A stretch of 64,000 nt of DNA, from the NCBI GenBank assembly GCA_900552685.1, contig USAJ01000006.1, forward strand, positions 1-64,000, read 5' to 3'. The position numbers and the translations under genes are program-made. Positions 50,918 through 58,334 of the stretch are shown here, piece by piece (position 1 is the first letter of the stretch; each line of letters opens with the position of its first letter). Origin of the DNA: an uncultured Collinsella sp. Its GTDB lineage: Bacteria > Actinomycetota > Coriobacteriia > Coriobacteriales > Coriobacteriaceae. A model generated the notes under the pieces. That model saw only the letters and a program-made list of their open reading frames with translations, searched no databases and had not been told where the DNA came from.

Positions 50918-50941
50918 GGACACGCCCGGAGCCGTGTATAC
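50918..50941 (+). promoter_or_regulatory. Ribosomal-gene leader motif, copy upstream of rplB
   Basis: GGACACGCCCGGAGCC then GTGTATAC, nearly the same as 49053-49076. TATAAA at 50910-50915 just upstream may be a -10. CGTATA (50909) and TATACG (50937) bracket it as a dyad. Confidence 0.55.
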
Positions 50942-51021
50942 GTCCGGTGTCATCGCACCCGAGGCAGAACCTCGAATCCCTGTCTGCGATGGCTAACGGA
51001 TTCCTATTGAAAGGGATTGTA

Positions 51022-51852
51022 ATGGCTGTAAAGCACCTTAAGCCGACCTCCGCTGGTAGGCGTTGGCAGACGATCTCCGACTTCTCCGAGATCACCTGCA
51101 CCAAGCCCGAGAAGTCTCTTCTCGAGCCCCTGCCCAAGAAGGCCGGTCGTAACAACAACGGCCGCATCACCACCCGCCACCAGGGCGGCGGCGTGAAGCG
51201 TCGTTACCGCGTGATCGACTTCAAGCGCAACAAGGATGGCGTGCCCGCCAAGGTTGCCACGATCGAGTACGATCCGAACCGTTCCGCTCGCATCGCTCTG
51301 CTGCACTACGCTGACGGTGAGAAGCGCTACATCCTGGCCCCCAAGGGTCTCGAGGTCGGTCAGACCATCATGTCCGGTTCTGACGCCGACATCAAGCCGG
51401 GCAACGCTCTGCCCCTCGCCGACATCCCCGTCGGTACGCTCATCCACGCCGTCGAGTTCCAGCCGGGCAAGGGCGCTGCTATCGCCCGTTCCGCCGGTAA
51501 CTCCTGCCAGCTGATGGGTAAGGAGGGCAAGTACGCTATCGTCCGTATGCCTTCCTCCGAGATGCGCCGCATCCTCGTTACCTGCCGCGCCACCGTCGGT
51601 GAGGTCGGCAACGCCGATCACTCCAACATCGTCATCGGCAAGGCCGGCCGTAAGCGTCACATGAACGTGCGCCCGACCGTCCGCGGTACCGTCATGAACC
51701 CTGTCGACCACCCGCACGGCGGTGGCGAGGGCAAGAACCACACCTCTGGTCGTCCCTCCGTTACCCCCTGGGGTAAGCCGACGAAGGGCCTTCGTACGCG
51801 CAAGAAGAAGAAGGTCTCGAACCAGCACATCATTCGTCGCCGTAAGAAGTAA
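51022..51852 (+). CDS. rplB: 50S ribosomal protein L2
   Basis: 276 residues. The peptidyl-transferase-proximal VDHPHGGGEGK and the RNA-binding core are intact. ATG 51022 gives MAVKHLKPTS, with AAAGGGA upstream; an earlier in-frame start would run through the leader. Confidence 0.97.
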   Translation: MAVKHLKPTSAGRRWQTISDFSEITCTKPEKSLLEPLPKKAGRNNNGRITTRHQGGGVKRRYRVIDFKRNKDGVPAKVATIEYDPNRSARIALLHYADGEKRYILAPKGLEVGQTIMSGSDADIKPGNALPLADIPVGTLIHAVEFQPGKGAAIARSAGNSCQLMGKEGKYAIVRMPSSEMRRILVTCRATVGEVGNADHSNIVIGKAGRKRHMNVRPTVRGTVMNPVDHPHGGGEGKNHTSGRPSVTPWGKPTKGLRTRKKKKVSNQHIIRRRKK

Positions 51853-51884
51853 TTTCGGATACCGAGTTTTAGGAGAAAGCACTT

Positions 51885-52145
51885 ATGAGCAGAAGTCTCA
51901 AAAAGGGCCCGTTCGTGGAGACTCGCCTTCTCTCGCGTATCACCGCGATGAACGAGGCTGGCAAGAAGGACGTCGTGAAGACCTGGTCCCGCGCGTCCAC
52001 CATCTTCCCCGAGATGGTTGGTCACACCATCGCCGTCCACGACGGCCGCAAGCATGTGCCCGTGTATGTTACCGAGTCCATGGTTGGTCACAAGCTCGGC
52101 GAGTTTGCGCCGACTCGTACGTTCCGTGGCCACAAGGCCAAATAG
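51885..52145 (+). CDS. rpsS: 30S ribosomal protein S19
   Basis: 86 residues. MSRSLKKGPFVE, TFPEMVGHTIAVHDG-like core (IFPEMVGHTIAVHDG) and the C-terminal FAPTRTFRGHK are typical. Confidence 0.97.
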   Translation: MSRSLKKGPFVETRLLSRITAMNEAGKKDVVKTWSRASTIFPEMVGHTIAVHDGRKHVPVYVTESMVGHKLGEFAPTRTFRGHKAK

Positions 52146-52159
52146 GGGGTTAACCGTAA

Positions 52160-52531
52160 ATGGCAACTAAGTCTATTGAAACTGAGGCCACCGAGGTTCG
52201 CGCCGTCGCTAAGTACGTGCGTGTTTCCCCCAGCAAGGCCCGCCTGGTGGTCGATCTGATCCGCCGCAAGCCTGTCGCTCAGGCCTTCGACATCCTCCAC
52301 TTCTGCGACCGCGCCGTCGCCGTGGATGTCGAGAAGGTTCTCCGTTCCGCCGTTGCGAACGCCGAGAACAACAACGGTCTGCGTGCCGACAACCTGGTTG
52401 TCGCCGCTGCCTATGTTGACGAGGGTCCGACGCTTAAGCGCATCCGTCCCCGCGCCAAGGGTTCCGCTTCTCGTATTCTGAAGCGTACTTCCCACATCAC
52501 CGTCGTCGTTGCTCCTCGAAAGGAGGCGTAA
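52160..52531 (+). CDS. rplV: 50S ribosomal protein L22
   Basis: 123 residues. YVRVSPSKARLVVDLIRRK and the tunnel-hairpin RIRPRAKGSASRILKRTSHI are present, with no macrolide-type insertions in the loop. Confidence 0.97.
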   Translation: MATKSIETEATEVRAVAKYVRVSPSKARLVVDLIRRKPVAQAFDILHFCDRAVAVDVEKVLRSAVANAENNNGLRADNLVVAAAYVDEGPTLKRIRPRAKGSASRILKRTSHITVVVAPRKEA

Positions 52532-52537
52532 AGCTGT

Positions 52538-53248
52538 ATGGGTCAGAAAGTCTACCCCACCGGCTTCCGTCTTGGCATCACCGAGAACTGGCGCTCCCGC
52601 TGGTTCGCAGAGAAGGATTACGCTAAGACCCTCGGTAACGATCTCGAGATCCGCAAGTACCTCGAGAAGCGTCTTTCCCGCGCAGCTGTCTCCCGCGTCG
52701 AGATCGAGCGCGCTGGCGACAAGGTGAAGGTCATCATCCTCACCGCTCGCCCCGGCGTTGTCATCGGTAAGAAGGGTGCCGAGATCGATACCCTCCGCAC
52801 CGAGCTCGAGAAGGTCGCTGGCGTCTCCAAGGGCCAGCTCTCCGTCGACGTTGTCGAGATCAAGCGCCCCGAGCTCGACGCCAACCTCGTTGCTCAGTCT
52901 ATCGCCGAGCAGCTCGAGGGCCGCGTTGCCTTCCGTCGCGCTATGCGCAAGGCTGTCCAGTCTGCCCGCAAGGCCGGCGCTAAGGGCATCCGTATCCAGT
53001 GCTCCGGTCGTCTCGGCGGTGCCGAGATGGGCCGTCGTGAGTGGTACCGCGAGGGTCGCGTGCCTCTGCACACCCTCCGTGCCAAGATCGACTACGGCAC
53101 GGCTGTCGCCAGCACCACCATGGGCGCTTGCGGCGTGAAGGTCTGGATCTACCTGGGCGAGAAGCTCCCGGGCCAGCCTGTTCCCAACCCTGCACTCGAG
53201 GGCTCTTCCCGTCCTCGTCGTCGTAACTCCGAGAGGAGGGGTCAGTAG
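52538..53248 (+). CDS. rpsC: 30S ribosomal protein S3
   Basis: 236 residues. GQKVYPTGFRLGI at the N terminus, the KH domain (GVVIGKKGAEIDTL) and SGRLGGAEMGRREWYREGRV. Overlaps rplP by one base. Confidence 0.97.
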   Translation: MGQKVYPTGFRLGITENWRSRWFAEKDYAKTLGNDLEIRKYLEKRLSRAAVSRVEIERAGDKVKVIILTARPGVVIGKKGAEIDTLRTELEKVAGVSKGQLSVDVVEIKRPELDANLVAQSIAEQLEGRVAFRRAMRKAVQSARKAGAKGIRIQCSGRLGGAEMGRREWYREGRVPLHTLRAKIDYGTAVASTTMGACGVKVWIYLGEKLPGQPVPNPALEGSSRPRRRNSERRGQ

Positions 53249-53751
53249 TGCTTGCCCCTAAGCGTATTCTTCACCGCAAGGTGCAGCGTGGCTCCATGAA
53301 GGGCCAGGCCAAGGGTAATACCGAGCTGCATTTCGGCGAGTTTGGTATCCAGGCTCTCGAGGCCCATTGGATCACCAACCGTCAGATCGAGGCCGCTCGT
53401 ATTGCCATGACCCGCTACATGAAGCGTGGCGGTCGTGTCTACATCACGATCTTCCCCGATAAGCCCATCACCAAGAAGCCTGCCGAGACTCGCATGGGTT
53501 CTGGTAAGGGTAACCCCGAGGAGTGGGTGGCCGTCGTCAAGCCCGGCCGCATCATGTTCGAGGTCAAGGGCGTGCCCGAGGAGGTCGCTCGCGAGGCTCT
53601 GCGTCTTGCACAGCACAAGCTTCCCATCAAGACCAAGATTGTTGCTGCTAAGAACGCTGAGCAGCGCATCGAGAAGGAGATGGCTGAGGAGGCCGCTCTC
53701 GAGGCCAAGTGGGCTGCTGAGGACGCCGCCGCCGCCAAGGAGGAGAACTAA
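53248..53751 (+). CDS. rplP: 50S ribosomal protein L16 with C-terminal extension
   Basis: 167 residues from GTG 53248, overlapping the rpsC stop, with GAGAGGAGGGG upstream. The L16 body (RKVQRGSMKGQAKGNT, PITKKPAETRMGSGKG) ends near residue 140. About 25 charged Ala/Glu-rich residues are added, longer than the usual 136-145. Confidence 0.95.
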   Translation: MLAPKRILHRKVQRGSMKGQAKGNTELHFGEFGIQALEAHWITNRQIEAARIAMTRYMKRGGRVYITIFPDKPITKKPAETRMGSGKGNPEEWVAVVKPGRIMFEVKGVPEEVAREALRLAQHKLPIKTKIVAAKNAEQRIEKEMAEEAALEAKWAAEDAAAAKEEN

Positions 53752-53966
53752 TGAAGCCCGCAGAGATTCGTGAGCTCTCGGACGCTCAGCTCGTTGAGAA
53801 GCTGAAGGAAATGCGCGCCGAGCTCTTTAACCTTCGTTTCCAGATGGCCACCAGCCAGCTGGACAACACCGCTCGCGTCAACACCGTGAAGAAGGACATC
53901 GCTCGCGTCCTCACGGAGCAGCGCGCCCGCGAGATCGCAGCGGAGAAGTCCGCTGTCGCCGAGTAG
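53751..53966 (+). CDS. rpmC: 50S ribosomal protein L29
   Basis: 71 residues, two-helix protein with ELSDAQLVEKLKEMRAELFN and LDNTARVNTVKKDIARV. The ATG shares a base with the rplP stop region. Confidence 0.95.
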   Translation: MKPAEIRELSDAQLVEKLKEMRAELFNLRFQMATSQLDNTARVNTVKKDIARVLTEQRAREIAAEKSAVAE

Positions 53967-53982
53967 GACCTAAGGAGAGAAC

Positions 53983-54243
53983 ATGACTGATTCGCGTAAC
54001 TCGCGTAAGGTCCGTACGGGTGTCGTTACCTCCGTCTCCGGTGCCAAGACCATTGTTGTCACCATCACCGAGCGCAAGCGTCACCCCAAGTACGGCAAGA
54101 TGATGACCAGCTCCAAGAAGCTGCACGCTCACGACGAGGAGTGCACGGCTGGCGTGGGCGACACCGTCCGCGTTATGGAGACCCGTCCTATGTCCAAGAT
54201 GAAGCGTTGGCGCCTCATCGAGGTCGTCGAGCGCGCTAAATAA
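53983..54243 (+). CDS. rpsQ: 30S ribosomal protein S17
   Basis: 86 residues. RKVRTGVVTSVSGAKTIVV and the RPMSKMKRWRLIEV ending identify S17. AAGGAGAG precedes the start. Confidence 0.96.
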   Translation: MTDSRNSRKVRTGVVTSVSGAKTIVVTITERKRHPKYGKMMTSSKKLHAHDEECTAGVGDTVRVMETRPMSKMKRWRLIEVVERAK

Positions 54244-54273
54244 GCAGTCGCTCTTACGACTTGTACGTTTCCG

Positions 54274-54332
54274 AAGATGTGCGTATGCCTGGCTTGCATA
54301 CCACGGGCCGTATAAAGGCTGCGCACCTCTCT
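54274..54332 (+). promoter_or_regulatory. Structured gap before rplN
   Basis: GTATGC / GCATAC hairpin (centre about 54293), then ACCACGGGCCGTATAAAGG, loosely similar to the leader motifs before rplC and rplB. TATAAA could be an internal promoter -10. Likely separates the S10-like part from rplN-rplX. Confidence 0.35.
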
Positions 54333-54361
54333 TCGGTTCTTAGTTCGGAGGAACATCTACC

Positions 54362-54730
54362 ATGATTCAGATGCAAACCATGCTGAACGTCGCCGACAAC
54401 TCCGGCGCTCGCAAGATTCGCTGCATCAAGGTGCTTGGCGGTTCCAAGCGTCGTTATGCAGGCATCGGCGATGTGTTCATCGGTGCTGTCCAGGAGGCTA
54501 CCCCTGGCGCCAACGTCAAGAAGAAGGACGTTGTCCGTTGCGTCGTCGTTCGCACCGTTAAGGAGATCCGCCGCAAGGATGGCTCCTACATTCGCTTTGA
54601 TGAGAACGCCTGCGTTGTCATCAACAACGATGGTTCGCCCGTCGGCACCCGTATCTTCGGGCCCGTCGCTCGCGAGCTTCGTGACAAGAAGTACATGAAG
54701 ATCGTCTCGCTCGCTCCCGAGACCCTGTAG
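54362..54730 (+). CDS. rplN: 50S ribosomal protein L14
   Basis: 122 residues. MIQMQTMLNVADNSGARKIR and GTRIFGPVARELRDKKYMKI are diagnostic. Preceded by CGGAGGA. Confidence 0.97.
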   Translation: MIQMQTMLNVADNSGARKIRCIKVLGGSKRRYAGIGDVFIGAVQEATPGANVKKKDVVRCVVVRTVKEIRRKDGSYIRFDENACVVINNDGSPVGTRIFGPVARELRDKKYMKIVSLAPETL

Positions 54731-54743
54731 TTAGGGGAGATAT

Positions 54744-55049
54744 ATGTATATCAAGAAGGGCGATAAGGTCCAGGTTCTCTCTGGTAAGGATCGCGGCAAG
54801 CAGGGCGTTGTCCTGCGTGCTCTCCCCGCCGAGAACAAGGTCGTTGTCGAGGGCGTTTCGGTCGTCAAGAAGGCCGTCAAGCCCAACGCTGCCAACCAGC
54901 AGGGCGGCATCGTTTCGCAGGAGGCTCCCATCGACGCCTCCAACGTCAATCTCGTTTGCCCCGAGTGCGGTAAGGTTACCCGCGTCGGTCACGAGAAGGA
55001 CGGCAAGAACAAGCTGCGCGTCTGCAAGAAGTGCGGCCACAAGTTCTAA
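54744..55049 (+). CDS. rplX: 50S ribosomal protein L24
   Basis: 101 residues. Begins with KKGDKVQVLSGKDRGKQG, the KOW motif. The C-terminal CPECGK...CKKCGHKF is a four-Cys zinc ribbon, a variant found in part of the L24 family. A terminator follows, so rplE and the rest of the spc genes are not attached. Confidence 0.96.
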   Translation: MYIKKGDKVQVLSGKDRGKQGVVLRALPAENKVVVEGVSVVKKAVKPNAANQQGGIVSQEAPIDASNVNLVCPECGKVTRVGHEKDGKNKLRVCKKCGHKF

Positions 55050-55075
55050 GCTGCCCGCAACATCAAGTTGCTAGC

Positions 55076-55112
55076 AAAGGCCCGGATGCCCCTCGGCATC
55101 CGGGCCTTTTTC
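55076..55112 (+). terminator. Strong terminator after rplX
   Basis: AAAGGCCCGGATGCC / GGCATCCGGGCCTTT stem with a four-base loop and TTTTT. Confidence 0.95.
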
Positions 55113-55194
55113 TATCCCTACTCATTGGGGACAGACTTAAATGAGTACCCTAACTGGGTAAGCATAAATGAGCGGGTCGTGCTGTATAAATTGC

Positions 55195-55323
55195 TTGTGT
55201 GCGCGTTTATGCGCGTTAGATTGCGTTTAATTACGCACCTATGCGTATATATGCACCGTTTACGGGGCAATAATGACCGTTTAACGGTGAGATACGCAAA
55301 AACACGCACAGACGCGCGTGTTT
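55195..55323. promoter_or_regulatory. Palindrome-rich control region of the oxidoreductase operon
   Basis: Contains TGCGTTTAATTACGCA, two near-perfect CCGTTTACGG / CCGTTTAACGG dyads, and AAACACGC-N8-GCGTGTTT (55300-55323), plus several isolated GCGT steps. These look like clustered binding sites, perhaps for the DeoR-type regulator encoded downstream. A GGGACAG tract lies at 55126. Confidence 0.5.
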
Positions 55324-55379
55324 GTGCGAATATAGAGCTGTCAGAAATGCAAGACGTTCTATGACACAGGAGACACATA

Positions 55380-56459
55380 ATGGCAGATTCCAAGCAGGCT
55401 CCACTCGACGCCGCGGCAGCCGCCAAAGCAGCATTTGCTTCGGTCCAGGACAAGCCGTTCCCTAACGACATCTTTACGGCTCCCGAGCTCCGTTGGGCTG
55501 TGATCGGTTGCGGCGTTATTGCCAACCAGATGGCTCAGTCCCTTGCCCTGGCCGGCCGCAAGCTTACGGGCGTCGCAAACCGTACGCTATCCAAGGCTCA
55601 AGCTTTTGCCGAGCAGTATGGCATCGAGAAGGTCTATGAGACGGTCGAGGACCTCTACGCCGATCCGGATATCGACGCCGTCTACATCACCACCCCGCAC
55701 AACACCCATATCACCTATCTGCGCGCCGCCCTGGCGGCCGGCAAGCACGTTCTCTGCGAGAAGGCCATCACGCTCAACTCCGCCGAGCTCGATGAGGCCC
55801 GCGCCATTGCCGCCGAACACAACGTGGTCCTTATGGACGCTACCACGGTGCTCCACATGCCCTTGTATCAAGAGCTGCGCCGCCGCATGGATGCCGGCGA
55901 GTTTGGCCGCATGAACCTCGCTCAGCTCAACTTTGGTAGCTACAAGGAGTACGGCGACCTGACCAACCGTTTCTATAATCGCAACCTCGCTGGCGGTGCC
56001 ATGCTCGATATTGGCGTATACGCCCTGTCCGTCATGCGCCTGTTTATGGCCAGCCAGCCAGCCGAGGTCGTGTCTCTGGGCAACACCTGTGAGACCGGTG
56101 TCGACGTTGCGGGCGGCATTGTCTGCCGTAACGCCGAGCAGCAGCTGGGCGTCGTGAGCCTTACACTCCACTCCAAGCAGCCCAAGCGCTCGGTCATCAG
56201 CTTCGACAAGTGCTATATCGAGGTCAACGAGTATCCGCGCGCCGACCATGCGACCATCGTGTGGACTGCGGACGGTCACCGTGAGGAGGTCCACGCTGGC
56301 ACCGAGGCATACGCTCTGTGCTACGAGATGGCTGACCTGGAGAAGGCCGTTGCCGGCGATGATTCGAAGTGCGAGCTTCTGGGCTATGCTTCCGATGTTA
56401 TGGAGCTGATGACCAAGCTCCGCGCCGACTGGGGAGTCGTGTACCCCGAGGAGGAGTAA
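55380..56459 (+). CDS. Gfo/Idh/MocA-family oxidoreductase
   Basis: 359 residues. The Rossmann motif is in WAVIGCGVIANQMAQSLA; TPHNTHITYLRAALAAGKHVLCEKAI holds the conserved EK. The GGAMLDIGVYALS segment is typical. Acts on a sugar or polyol, NAD(P)-dependent. AGGAG at 55368-55372. A DeoR regulator gene follows after three bases. Confidence 0.9.
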   Translation: MADSKQAPLDAAAAAKAAFASVQDKPFPNDIFTAPELRWAVIGCGVIANQMAQSLALAGRKLTGVANRTLSKAQAFAEQYGIEKVYETVEDLYADPDIDAVYITTPHNTHITYLRAALAAGKHVLCEKAITLNSAELDEARAIAAEHNVVLMDATTVLHMPLYQELRRRMDAGEFGRMNLAQLNFGSYKEYGDLTNRFYNRNLAGGAMLDIGVYALSVMRLFMASQPAEVVSLGNTCETGVDVAGGIVCRNAEQQLGVVSLTLHSKQPKRSVISFDKCYIEVNEYPRADHATIVWTADGHREEVHAGTEAYALCYEMADLEKAVAGDDSKCELLGYASDVMELMTKLRADWGVVYPEEE

Positions 56460-56462
56460 GCG

Positions 56463-57209
56463 ATGCTTGCGGAAGATAGGCTCAACGCGATCGTGTCGAT
56501 GGTGCAGCAGGCCGGCTCGGTTACCGTGCCGGAGCTTGCTGAAGCCCTGGGCGTGACGCCGTCCACCATTCGCCGTGACCTGCAGACGCTCGACCGCGCA
56601 CACCGTATCGCCAAGGTGCACGGTGGCGCGACAAGTCTTGAGCGCGCGCACGTGACGCGCGACCTAACGATCAGTGAGCGCAGCGATCTCCATAACGACG
56701 ACAAGGAGCGTATCTGCGCCCGCGCCGCGGCGCTTGTGGAGCCCGATAGCTTTGTGTATATCGATTCGGGATCCACGACCCTCAAGCTCATCGAGCATCT
56801 TCCGCGCCTTGAGGGTGTCACCTATGTGACCGATTCCGTGCTCCATGCTCAGCATCTCGCTGTGCGCGGCATGCGCACCGTGGTGCTGGGCGGCGAGCTT
56901 AAACCCGAGACCGAGGCGCTCGTTGGCCCCGATGCTCTGGCAACCCTAGACCGCTACAACTTTAACTGCGGCTTTTGGGGTTCTAACGGCATTGCCGCCG
57001 AGCAGGGCTTTACGACGCCCGATATCGAGGAAGCGCAGGTCAAGCGTATCTCGATGCGCCATACAGCCAAACGCTTCGTAATCTCGGACGCCAGTAAGTT
57101 TGGCATGGTGGCTCCCGTAAAATTCGCGGACTTCCGTGACGCAACGGTTATCACCGCGGGCGAGGTGCCCGCCAAGTACCAGACGATGGTAAACGTCATC
57201 ACGGTTTAG
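56463..57209 (+). CDS. DeoR/GlpR-family transcriptional regulator 3
   Basis: 248 residues. Winged helix (DRLNAIVSMVQQAGSVTVPE, TPSTIRRDLQTLDR) and sensor domain (YIDSGSTTLKLIEHL). Co-transcribed with the preceding oxidoreductase, which it presumably controls. Confidence 0.9.
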   Translation: MLAEDRLNAIVSMVQQAGSVTVPELAEALGVTPSTIRRDLQTLDRAHRIAKVHGGATSLERAHVTRDLTISERSDLHNDDKERICARAAALVEPDSFVYIDSGSTTLKLIEHLPRLEGVTYVTDSVLHAQHLAVRGMRTVVLGGELKPETEALVGPDALATLDRYNFNCGFWGSNGIAAEQGFTTPDIEEAQVKRISMRHTAKRFVISDASKFGMVAPVKFADFRDATVITAGEVPAKYQTMVNVITV

Positions 57210-57231
57210 CAACGGGGCGAAGTAAGGCCAA

Positions 57232-57268
57232 AACCACCACAAAGGTGCCTGTCCCCACTGTGGCGGTT
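57232..57268. repeat. Hairpin after the regulator gene
   Basis: ACCACCACA / TGTGGCGGT, one mismatch, around GGTGCCTGTCCCCAC, with a TGTCCCC (GGGACAG) tract in the loop. Confidence 0.55.
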
Positions 57269-57351
57269 AGTAACGAAAACCGAGTAGTTTTCTCAATAGA
57301 AAAACGGCAACGTCCATTACGGGCGATGCCGCTATTGTTGTCTGCCGTTTT

Positions 57352-57572
57352 GTCTAAGTCTGTAACAACTAGACCGTTAAAAGTGGGTTAGATGTTACAG
57401 ATTGAGATTCTTCCGAACCGCGCCGTCCCTTTGTCTCGATCTGTAACATCTGGGACCGATTTTGCCGAGTTATTGTTATAGATTGAGATTTTTCCTTGAG
57501 GGAGATTCGAATGTCTCGATCTGTAACAGACAGACCGGAAAATGGGTTTTAACTGTTACAGATCGAGACGTT
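57352..57572. repeat. Three tandem ~80-bp units, each an inverted repeat
   Basis: Motif TGTTACAGATYGAGA occurs forward at about 57393, 57474 and 57554 and in reverse at about 57352, 57433 and 57513, alternating every 40 bases. Each 80-base unit forms a hairpin with stem ATCTGTAACA / TGTTACAGAT. Copies differ at several positions. No coding potential is seen in 57210-57659. Confidence 0.85.
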
Positions 57573-57620
57573 TTGGCGCCACGGCTGAGCCATCGTGGTG
57601 GTTTTGACGTTTGCCCAGAT

Positions 57621-57661
57621 AAAACCTGCCAAAATAAACCTGTCCCTTTTTGGTAGGTTTT
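57621..57661. terminator. Terminator and copy of the dispersed repeat
   Basis: AAAACCTGCCAAAA / TTTTTGGTAGGTTTT hairpin, located at the 3' end of the pseudouridine synthase gene on the minus strand. Its central CAAAATAAACCTGTCCC matches, reversed, the repeat at 18462-18491. Confidence 0.7.
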
Positions 57662-58319
57662 AGGGCTCCCAGGGGCAGGGGGCTTCGATGTGGATGTGCT
57701 CACCGGTTACGGGATGCGTAAAGGACACGCTGTGGGCATGGAGCATCAGGCCGCAGGGGCGCGGCGTTCCGTACAGGTCGTCGCCAACCAGGGGATGGCG
57801 CTCGCTTGCCAGATGCACACGGATTTGGTGCTTGCGGCCGGTGAGCAGCTCGACATCGATATACGAGCGCGTGGGCAGGCCACGACGGCTCTTAAGACGC
57901 TTGAGCACCTTCACGCGCGTCTGAGACGGCTTGCCGCTGGCGCCGACGCGCATCTTGCGGCTGTCGTGACGGTCGCGGGCGATGGGCTTGTCGATGAGCT
58001 TTTCGTTCCAGTCGATTTTGCCTTCGGCGAGCGCCAGATAGTGCTTTTCGAAAGCGTGGTCGATCACCATCTGGTCAAAGGCGGGCTGCGTCTGCTTGTC
58101 GAGCGAGAACAACACCACGCCGGTGGTGTCGCGGTCCAGGCGGTTGAGCGGCTGCATGTCGGTCGCGGCAAAGCCGTCGCCCATCGCCAGCAGCAGGTCG
58201 CTGGCGTAGTCGGTGAGCGTGCGCTCGCCGGTGCCGTCGCCGTGGACGATCATGCCGGCGGGCTTGTCGATGGCCATGAGCCAGGCGTCGCAGTAGAGGA
58301 CTTGAGGTTCTTCGTTCAC
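57660..58319 (-). CDS. RluA/RluD-family pseudouridine synthase
   Basis: 219 residues. Active-site Asp in LNRLDRDTTGVVLFS; DKPAGMIVHGDG, ELLTGRKHQIRVHLA and HPLVGDDLYG are family landmarks. No S4 domain, giving the short form. The target RNA cannot be told. Confidence 0.92.
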   Translation of the reverse strand: MNEEPQVLYCDAWLMAIDKPAGMIVHGDGTGERTLTDYASDLLLAMGDGFAATDMQPLNRLDRDTTGVVLFSLDKQTQPAFDQMVIDHAFEKHYLALAEGKIDWNEKLIDKPIARDRHDSRKMRVGASGKPSQTRVKVLKRLKSRRGLPTRSYIDVELLTGRKHQIRVHLASERHPLVGDDLYGTPRPCGLMLHAHSVSFTHPVTGEHIHIEAPCPWEP

Positions 58320-58334
58320 GTGTAAGCCTTTCGG

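Noticed and set aside
55068..55364. A 98-codon frame downstream of rplX
   Set aside because: It begins in the rplX terminator and continues through the palindrome-rich control region with no ribosome site.
57352..57572. Possible CRISPR or tRNA cluster
   Set aside because: Only three units, motif in both orientations, no unique spacers and no cloverleaf.
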